Below are positions 16,237-20,589 of a stretch of DNA of 20,589 bases, piece after piece. Source of the stretch: GCA-2715965 sp047608975 (GTDB lineage Bacteria > Verrucomicrobiota > Verrucomicrobiia > Limisphaerales > JAYPXF01). Position 1 is the stretch's first letter. Every line of letters starts with the position of its first letter. The stretch spans positions 1 to 20,589 of the forward strand of contig JBLFYM010000107.1 in assembly GCA_047608975.1 (NCBI GenBank). The letters run 5' to 3'. The notes beneath the pieces are model-generated. The model was given only the letters and a program-made list of their open reading frames with translations, was not told the DNA's origin and made no database searches. The translations under genes were made by a program, and so were the position numbers.

Positions 16237-16577
16237 TCAGGTTTCGAACCACCGCTCGATTTGAGGCTCGGTTTTTTTCTGAACCAGACGCATCAATTCG
16301 GGATCCATACGTTCGAATTCATCCGGGATATCGAGCGAAACAATTCGGGTCAGGTGCGCACCACGGAATTTTTTCATCATCCTCGACTTGTATTTTTGTT
16401 CCATGGCCAACACCAGATCCGCCCATTCCAAATCCTTGGCGGACACCTGGCGGGGCTGTTGGCACTCGTGCCAGCGGAACGTGCAATCAACCGTTCATCA
16501 TTGCGATAGATCGTCTCAGCGGTAGGGCTGCGCCATTGATTGCGTCCACATACAAAAAGCACGCGGAGTTTATCCAT
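16237..16577 (-). pseudogene. frameshifted low-molecular-weight protein-tyrosine-phosphatase-like gene (COG4551-like)
   Basis: Two overlapping frames together give a complete small phosphatase-like protein of about 114 residues, the normal size for this group. The first begins at ATG 16577 with MDKLRVLFVCGRNQWRSPTA; the P-loop CGRNQWRS fits C-x5-R-S. It continues to RSAGTSAN. The second carries VSAKDLEWADLVLAMEQK and IVSLDIPDEFERMDPEL, the latter with the probable general-acid Asp. Switching between them requires one base lost (or two gained) at about 16456-16457. Both halves keep their conserved residues, so the break is recent, a sequencing error, or recoding. It adjoins the carbonic anhydrase pseudogene, 78 bp apart, on the same strand. 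Confidence 0.82.
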
Positions 16578-16645
16578 GACCAAGAGCGAAAATGGGATTC
16601 AGCGGAGAAGATCCGCGAGCGAAGAGCGAAGACTGACCAGTTCGA

Positions 16646-17095
16646 TCAATCGAATTGAAGAACAATAAACCAAGCGGATTTGTCTTTGTCAGGTCCACCG
16701 AGAACGAGCGCGTCTTTTTTCTTCAAAGAGTGTTTCTTGTCCACGACAACCTTGCCTTCACCGATCATTTTGACGCGGAGTTGATCGGGCTTTACCTGCT
16801 GCAGGACCATGACGCATTTCTTACTCATGGGAATCCGAGCCTGCTTGTTGGATTGGAGCGCGAAATCCTTCACGCTGATCTGGTAGTAGTGCTCCCACTT
16901 GAGGGTCTTGCGCAGTTTCTTCTGAAGGGCAGCGCTCACCGGCTTGAGTTTCTTGTTCTCAGAGAGCTTCTCAGTGCCCCAGACCAAGGTGGCGTCGCCC
17001 TCAAGTTTACCAGGCAATGAGCCAGCAATGGCGGGACCATTCAATCCCACCATCAATATGACCGCCCAAAGGGCTCTGGTAATCGTGTATCGCAC
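16646..17095 (-). CDS. small secreted protein of unknown function, third gene of the sigma/anti-sigma operon
   Basis: A 149-residue protein with an N-terminal signal peptide (VRYTITRALWAVILMVGLNG, cleavage after about 25), followed by a basic, mostly beta-predicted domain. GTG 17095 is the preferred start: it lies one base after the anti-sigma stop and places the signal sequence at the N-terminus. A longer in-frame ATG at 17152 would add 19 residues inside the anti-sigma gene. Features include LKWEHYYQISVKDFAL and the C-terminal LVLGG and SAWFIVLQFD. Similar small secreted proteins behind ECF sigma/anti-sigma genes are familiar from Verrucomicrobia, but no function is known to me. One internal Cys (KKCVMVL) is present. 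Confidence 0.75.
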   Translation of the reverse strand: MRYTITRALWAVILMVGLNGPAIAGSLPGKLEGDATLVWGTEKLSENKKLKPVSAALQKKLRKTLKWEHYYQISVKDFALQSNKQARIPMSKKCVMVLQQVKPDQLRVKMIGEGKVVVDKKHSLKKKDALVLGGPDKDKSAWFIVLQFD

Positions 17096-17096
17096 T

Positions 17097-17642
17097 TTAC
17101 TCGTTTTCGAGCAGCGGATCGCGGGTCGGCGATTCAAATTCCGCAGCTTCATCAGTGGTAACCCAGATCACGGACATCTTTTCGCCTTCCGCGTAGAATT
17201 CGTAGGTGCTGGCCCCAGGTGCAAGCACCTCAGAAGCGCCTCCTTCCGGTTGCGCGATGGGCATCGTCGGCGCGGGGCCTTCGACTCCGGGCTGCACCGG
17301 TGGTTGATTAAAAATTGCGAAGCCAATCACCAGCGCCGCAAAGCCGCTGGCCGGTATGAGCAATTTGTACCACCACTTGTCACTTGGACGGGAAGCGCGT
17401 TCGCTCTGGCGTTCTTCGGCTTCAATGCCGCGAGCAATCTTGCTCCAATAAAATTCACGGGTCTCAGGCACGACGACTGCCGATTCGTTACCAGCAATAG
17501 CCTGCTTGGCCCAAGTCAGTTCTTCAACCATGGCGGCGGCTTCCTGATCACTTTTCAGGAGGTCGGAGATCACGGCTTGCTCTTCCTTCGGTAGTTCCCC
17601 GTCCAGGAAGGCCATCAACTTGAACTGTGTTTCTTCGTTCAT
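17097..17642 (-). CDS. membrane-anchored anti-sigma factor without zinc motif
   Basis: A 181-residue protein whose layout fits an anti-sigma factor. The N-terminal cytoplasmic part (1-90) starts MNEETQFKLMAFLDGELPKE, the acidic helix common to these regulators. One membrane segment spans about 93-111 (LLIPASGFAALVIGFAIF), and a Pro/Gly-rich extracytoplasmic tail follows. There is no His or Cys in the cytoplasmic part, so it is not of the zinc-binding (HxxxCxxC) ZAS class. The start overlaps the sigma gene stop as ATGA, implying translational coupling and balanced synthesis. It probably holds the upstream ECF sigma factor at the membrane until an envelope signal arrives; that role is inferred from position and topology. 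Confidence 0.82.
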   Translation of the reverse strand: MNEETQFKLMAFLDGELPKEEQAVISDLLKSDQEAAAMVEELTWAKQAIAGNESAVVVPETREFYWSKIARGIEAEERQSERASRPSDKWWYKLLIPASGFAALVIGFAIFNQPPVQPGVEGPAPTMPIAQPEGGASEVLAPGASTYEFYAEGEKMSVIWVTTDEAAEFESPTRDPLLENE

Positions 17643-18253
17643 TCTGTTTTCTCTTTCTTAACTGCGGCCAACAAAGAGGCCATTCGACGTCTTGCGTAAA
17701 ACAGGCGCGACATCACTGTTCCAATCGAACAACCCATGACTTTCGCAATCTGCTTGTACTCAAGCTCTTCAAATTCATGCAAGATCAGCACCGTTCTATG
17801 CGCGTCGGACAATTTTACCATTGCCTGATCGATCCGCTGCCTGAGTTCGCTCAACTCCATCCCAGCAGTGGGATTTACGCTGACTACCGGCATCTGACGC
17901 TCAACACCACCGAGTTCTTCATCGAGTTTCTCGATTGATTCGGCGCGCTTTCGCTTCTGCCGCCGGATCTGATCCAAACAGAGATTGATTACGATTCGGG
18001 TCATCCAAGTCGCGAAACTTGAATCGCCCTGAAACTGTTTCAACCGCTGCCAAGCCTTGATCCAGGCTTCCTGAGAAAGATCCAGCGCTTCGTCCTCATT
18101 GCGCATCATGCTGTAGGCGCGCGCATAGATCTTGTCCCGATGCCTAAAGATCAGCTCCTCAAAGGCCTCCATGCCCCCATCTTGGGACGCAGCCACCAGC
18201 TGTTTATCGTCGGCTTCTTTGTAGTCCAAAATGTAGTCCAAAACTTTTGGCAT
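17639..18253 (-). CDS. ECF-type RNA polymerase sigma factor
   Basis: A 204-residue sigma-70 family factor of the extracytoplasmic function group. Region 2 (about 29-100) includes FEELIFRHRDKIYARAYSMM, the DLSQEAWIKAW core-binding helix and ATWMTRIVINLCLDQIRRQK for -10 recognition. Region 4 (about 137-193) has LSDAHRTVLILHEFEELEYK and a helix-turn-helix (QIAKVMGCSIGTVMSRLFYA) for -35 binding. It heads a three-gene operon with its anti-sigma factor. The first codons contain a 12-bp tandem repeat (LDYI-LDYK). The 89-bp upstream gap would hold the promoter; such factors often activate their own operon, but I cannot define the promoter elements securely. Confidence 0.95.
   Translation of the reverse strand: MPKVLDYILDYKEADDKQLVAASQDGGMEAFEELIFRHRDKIYARAYSMMRNEDEALDLSQEAWIKAWQRLKQFQGDSSFATWMTRIVINLCLDQIRRQKRKRAESIEKLDEELGGVERQMPVVSVNPTAGMELSELRQRIDQAMVKLSDAHRTVLILHEFEELEYKQIAKVMGCSIGTVMSRLFYARRRMASLLAAVKKEKTE
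18220..18243. repeat. perfect 12-bp tandem repeat at the start of the sigma gene
   Basis: TGTAGTCCAAAA occurs twice in immediate succession (18220-18231 and 18232-18243). On the coding strand it encodes a four-residue repeat, LDYI then LDYK, at residues 5-12. The unit is a multiple of three, so copy-number change would not shift the frame. Confidence 0.9.
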
Positions 18254-18342
18254 GCGATCCGACTAGGTTTATCCCCGATGATTCAACTTTTTTGAACTGA
18301 ATTCGTTTCCCGCACGCCCTTTTCCGGTGCAATCGCTCCAAA

Positions 18343-19005
18343 TCAGAGTTTTCCCTTGGTGCTGGGAATTTGGTTCGCAATACGCGGGTCATTTTGACAC
18401 GCAAAATCCGTCGCCCGAGCCCAAGCTTTGAAGAGTGCCTCCACAACGTGGTGAGGTTCTTCGCCATACAACAACTCCAGGTGGAGATTACAACGCGCGG
18501 CGTTGGTAAATCCCTGAAAAAACTCGCGCGCCAGCCCGAAGCGGAAGGCCGATGACATATCCTGGTTCTTCTCCTCGTCGGAAATCTTCTTGTGCGCGAG
18601 TTTATCGAGCTTCCGCCAAACCAGATAGGGTCGCCCGCTGAAGTCGATCACACTGCGAGCCAAGGTTTCGTCCATCGGCAGGTAGGCTTCGCCCGTAAAT
18701 GGATTTCGCGGATCGAATCCGTTTCCGTATCGGCGAATCCCCTTCTTATCCCCAAGCGCTTTCACAAAGGCTTCGCCGAGCGCGATTCCGCAATCCTCGA
18801 CCGTGTGATGCGCATCCACCTCGACATCGCCATCGCATTTCAGCGTCAGATCGACCACCGAGTGCTTCGTAAACAGCGTCAGCATGTGGTCGAAAAAAGG
18901 AATCCGAGTCGCGATCTTCGACTTACCCGAACCGTCAATGTTCAGCTTGAGCGAGATACGAGTCTCTCTGGTGTTCCGGCGAATGCTGGCCTGCCGCTTC
19001 GTCAT
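18343..19005 (-). CDS. hisB: imidazoleglycerol-phosphate dehydratase
   Basis: A 220-residue enzyme of histidine biosynthesis (sixth step), dehydrating imidazole glycerol phosphate to imidazole acetol phosphate with Mn ions in the cytoplasm. Both halves of the duplicated fold are visible: FFDHML (37-42), DAHHTVEDCGIALGEA (64-79), MDETLARSVIDFSGRPYL (111-128), EPHHVVEALFKAWARA (183-198) and the C-terminal PSTKGKL. The His-His-x-x-Glu motifs bind the metals. The monofunctional form is usually about 195-200 residues; here roughly 12 residues (NGFDPRNPFTGE, 95-106) are inserted before the AYLPMDE segment, and the 132-150 region is also longer. No other his gene is adjacent. It starts 51 bp after the rhodanese gene. 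Confidence 0.95.
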   Translation of the reverse strand: MTKRQASIRRNTRETRISLKLNIDGSGKSKIATRIPFFDHMLTLFTKHSVVDLTLKCDGDVEVDAHHTVEDCGIALGEAFVKALGDKKGIRRYGNGFDPRNPFTGEAYLPMDETLARSVIDFSGRPYLVWRKLDKLAHKKISDEEKNQDMSSAFRFGLAREFFQGFTNAARCNLHLELLYGEEPHHVVEALFKAWARATDFACQNDPRIANQIPSTKGKL

Positions 19006-19056
19006 GGGCGCAGTGTAGGTGGGTAAAGTTCTTTTGAAAAGGTGGATGCTGGCCGC

Positions 19057-19371
19057 TCAATAGCGGGGGACTTTGGAATCAACTTCCATAGTCCAACCGT
19101 CGATTCCACCGGAGAGGTTTTGAAGCCGCTCAAATCCCTGTTGGCGCAGCCAGCCGATGGCATTGGCGCTGCGAATTCCGTGATGGCAATAAACGACCAC
19201 GCTCTCCTCTTTCCAGTCCTCCAACTCAGCCACCCGCTCAGTCAATTCGTTGAGCGGTATCAGCTTCGAATCCGGGAGACACGCGAACCGGTGCTCCTCG
19301 GGTTGGCGAACATCCAGAAGCTTGGGTGGCGTGGCGGATTGGAGAGCGGTCGCGAGGGCAGAGGGCGTCAT
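19057..19371 (-). CDS. single-domain rhodanese-like sulfurtransferase
   Basis: A 104-residue rhodanese domain, which carries sulfur as a persulfide on an active Cys. The fold's landmarks are present: LLDVRQPEEH (18-27) near the N-terminus, VVVYCHHGIRSANAIGWL with active Cys62 in the CHHGIRS loop, and the closing NLSGGIDGW. There is no signal peptide, so it is cytoplasmic, similar in size to GlpE. It lies 18 bp after trxB on the same strand; thioredoxin reductase and rhodanese may share thiol/persulfide chemistry, but that is inference. Confidence 0.93.
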   Translation of the reverse strand: MTPSALATALQSATPPKLLDVRQPEEHRFACLPDSKLIPLNELTERVAELEDWKEESVVVYCHHGIRSANAIGWLRQQGFERLQNLSGGIDGWTMEVDSKVPRY

Positions 19372-19389
19372 GCGTATGGTAGGGGTGGA

Positions 19390-20322
19390 TCAGGAATCGA
19401 GACTGGCGAGAAATCTTTCCGCATCTATCGCGGCGGCACACCCCATGCCTGCCGCAGTGATGGCCTGGCGATAGACGTGATCCGAGCAGTCGCCAGCGAC
19501 GTAGACGCCTTCAACATTGGTCCGCGAACCTTCGCCCCGCCTGATGTAACCCGCGTCGTCCATATCGATCACCCCTTTGAACAATTGGGTATTCGGCACA
19601 TGACCAATCGCCACGAAGACACCAGCGCAATCAATTGTGGATTCGGCGTCGGTCTTCAGATTTTTAATCCGAACCCCGGTTACTTTACCCTGTTCGACAT
19701 CAAGGATCTCGGAGACCGCAGAATCCCAGACCGGTTCAATTTTCTTATTCGCCAAGGCGCGTTCGGCCATGATCTTCGAAGCCCGCAATTCATCGCGGCG
19801 GTGAATCAGATAAACTTTGGAACCGAAGCGGCTCAAATACATGGCCTCTTCACAGGCAGAATCGCCGCCGCCGACCACCACGAGTGGCTTGTCCCTAAAC
19901 ATCGGCAATGCTCCGTCGCAGGTGGCGCAATAGGTCACGCCTTTGCCATCCAGCTTTTTCTCACTCTCCAGACCGAGGTGACGATGCCCCGCTCCGGTGG
20001 CGATGATCAACGTCTGCGTCTCAAGCGTTTCCTTGGCAATCTGCAATTTGAAAGGGCGGCTGCTCAGGTCAACACTGTCCACCGTGCTGCCGAATCTGAC
20101 CTCAGTACCAAAACGTTCGGCCTGCTTCTGCAGGTTCATCATCATCTCAGTACCATCGATTCCCTCAGGAAATCCTGGAAAATTCTCCACGATCGAAGTC
20201 GTCGTCAGGAGTCCGCCCGGCATCATGCCGGTCACGACCACCGGCTTCAGCTGAGCCCGTGCCGTGTACAGAGCCGCGGTCCAGCCCGCGCAACCCGATC
20301 CAATAATCACTACTTGTTCCAT
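19390..20322 (-). CDS. trxB: thioredoxin reductase
   Basis: A 310-residue FAD-dependent enzyme that reduces thioredoxin with NADPH in the cytoplasm. The FAD-binding Gly motif is VVIIGSGCAGWTAALYTARA (4-23), the redox-active disulfide is CATC (132-135) followed by DG, and the NADPH site is GGGDSACEEA (151-160) with HRRDELRASK downstream. The C-terminal FAD motif is seen in GVYVAGDCSDHVYRQAITAAGMGCAAA. ATG 20322 was chosen because it places the first motif at residue 4; the longer frame to 20436 adds 38 residues without family similarity. The GSGCAGW sequence replaces the commoner GSGPAGY. The gene leads a probable trxB-rhodanese-hisB transcript. Confidence 0.95.
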   Translation of the reverse strand: MEQVVIIGSGCAGWTAALYTARAQLKPVVVTGMMPGGLLTTTSIVENFPGFPEGIDGTEMMMNLQKQAERFGTEVRFGSTVDSVDLSSRPFKLQIAKETLETQTLIIATGAGHRHLGLESEKKLDGKGVTYCATCDGALPMFRDKPLVVVGGGDSACEEAMYLSRFGSKVYLIHRRDELRASKIMAERALANKKIEPVWDSAVSEILDVEQGKVTGVRIKNLKTDAESTIDCAGVFVAIGHVPNTQLFKGVIDMDDAGYIRRGEGSRTNVEGVYVAGDCSDHVYRQAITAAGMGCAAAIDAERFLASLDS

Positions 20323-20434
20323 AAATCGCGCGACAAGGTAGATGCGGGCCAGTCCCTTGACAAGAGCAGCGTTTCGCGGCGCGGGAGTTCTCATACTTTG
20401 ACTGTAAACAGGCGGTATCCTGTCTGTTGTCCCC

Positions 20435-20452
20435 ATGCCTAAGTACGACTAA
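20435..20452 (+). CDS. possible five-codon leader ORF (MPKYD) upstream of the edge gene
   Basis: ATG 20435 opens a five-codon frame whose TAA stop shares one base with the ATG of the next gene (TAATG). Such an overlap permits translational coupling or reinitiation. The frame is very short and may be chance, and no Shine-Dalgarno sequence precedes it. Confidence 0.2.
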   Translation: MPKYD

Positions 20453-20589
20453 TGGACCTCGAAAACATACATCTGGGCACGATTCGGACGATTCGCGACA
20501 TCACCGAAGACGGGCAACTCAAACACGAGGAAGTGTGGAACCTTGCAGACTTCCGGCGGATCAACCCGGAGGCCCAGACCAAATGGCCC
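20452..20589 (+). CDS. hypothetical protein, N-terminal part (continues past window)
   Basis: From ATG 20452 the frame is open to the window edge, giving 46 residues that begin MDLENIHLGTIRTIRDITED. I do not recognise the family. The visible part is soluble and charged, with no signal peptide or membrane segment. It is divergent from trxB, with 129 bp between the two starts. It could be a spurious frame, but its length to the edge and its acidic, well-behaved composition favour a real gene. Confidence 0.5.
   Translation, partial: MDLENIHLGTIRTIRDITEDGQLKHEEVWNLADFRRINPEAQTKWP

Noticed and set aside
16641..16654. TTCGATCAATCGAA near-palindrome at the end of the small secreted protein gene.
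   Set aside because: Too short and with too small a loop for a terminator hairpin, and it overlaps the gene's last codons.
18281..18302. ATTCA...TGAAT inverted repeat with a T-run between hisB and the sigma gene, as a terminator.
   Set aside because: The T-run is on the wrong strand for terminating minus-strand hisB transcription, and the arms are only five bases long.
20335..20363. A minus-strand TTGTCA / 17 bp / TACCTT pair upstream of trxB as a sigma-70 promoter.
   Set aside because: The -10 hexamer is poor and the implied transcript would begin only a few bases before the start codon.
19042..20442. A 466-codon plus-strand open frame opposite trxB and the rhodanese gene.
   Set aside because: It is antisense to two well-recognised enzymes, its translation shows no family motifs, and its openness follows from codon bias in the real genes.

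Overview
The window looks like a chromosomal segment of a Verrucomicrobiota bacterium, probably of the Pedosphaera/Limisphaerales type; Planctomycetota is the less likely alternative. The reasons are two PSCyt1-DUF1549-DUF1553 (PSD1) / DUF1501 gene pairs, a Tat-exported Gfo/Idh/MocA oxidoreductase, an ECF sigma / anti-sigma / small secreted protein operon of a kind common in these phyla, and moderately high GC. The assignment is inferred from gene content, not from a marker gene.

Left end (1-667): the 3' part of an ISL3-type insertion sequence with a probable terminal repeat. 668-5527 (minus): the first PSD1/DUF1501 pair, whose large c-type cytochrome protein carries two tandem golvesin-like beta domains. 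5664-9243 (plus): parB without an adjacent parA, a PfkB-fold kinase 6 bp behind it, a decayed copy of the kinase's C-terminal end, and the Tat-exported oxidoreductase. 9244-9421: a convergent gap with a 20-bp inverted repeat. 9422-14040 (minus): the second PSD1/DUF1501 pair, translationally coupled through ATGA, with a jelly-roll-like insert instead of the golvesin-like repeats.

14291-15676 (plus): a multi-pass membrane protein joining a DUF2135-like extracytoplasmic domain to a C-terminal FHA-like domain. 15695-16577 (minus): two broken genes side by side, a beta-carbonic anhydrase that has lost two internal blocks and a frameshifted small protein-tyrosine-phosphatase-like gene. 16646-18253 (minus): ECF sigma factor, membrane anti-sigma factor and a small secreted protein as a tightly packed operon. 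18343-20322 (minus): hisB with an insertion, a single-domain rhodanese and thioredoxin reductase. At the right edge a plus-strand gene of unknown function begins, divergent from trxB.

The two PSD1/DUF1501 pairs and the Gfo/Idh/MocA protein are all predicted to be exported and belong to the expanded families that these phyla are thought to use in breaking down complex, often sulfated, polysaccharides; a joint role is inference. I see no CRISPR array, tRNA, rRNA, toxin-antitoxin or recognisable defence system. The most notable items are the decaying 15.7-16.6 kb block, the fused DUF2135/membrane/FHA-like protein, the domain inserts in the PSD1 proteins and the inverted repeat at 9.3 kb.
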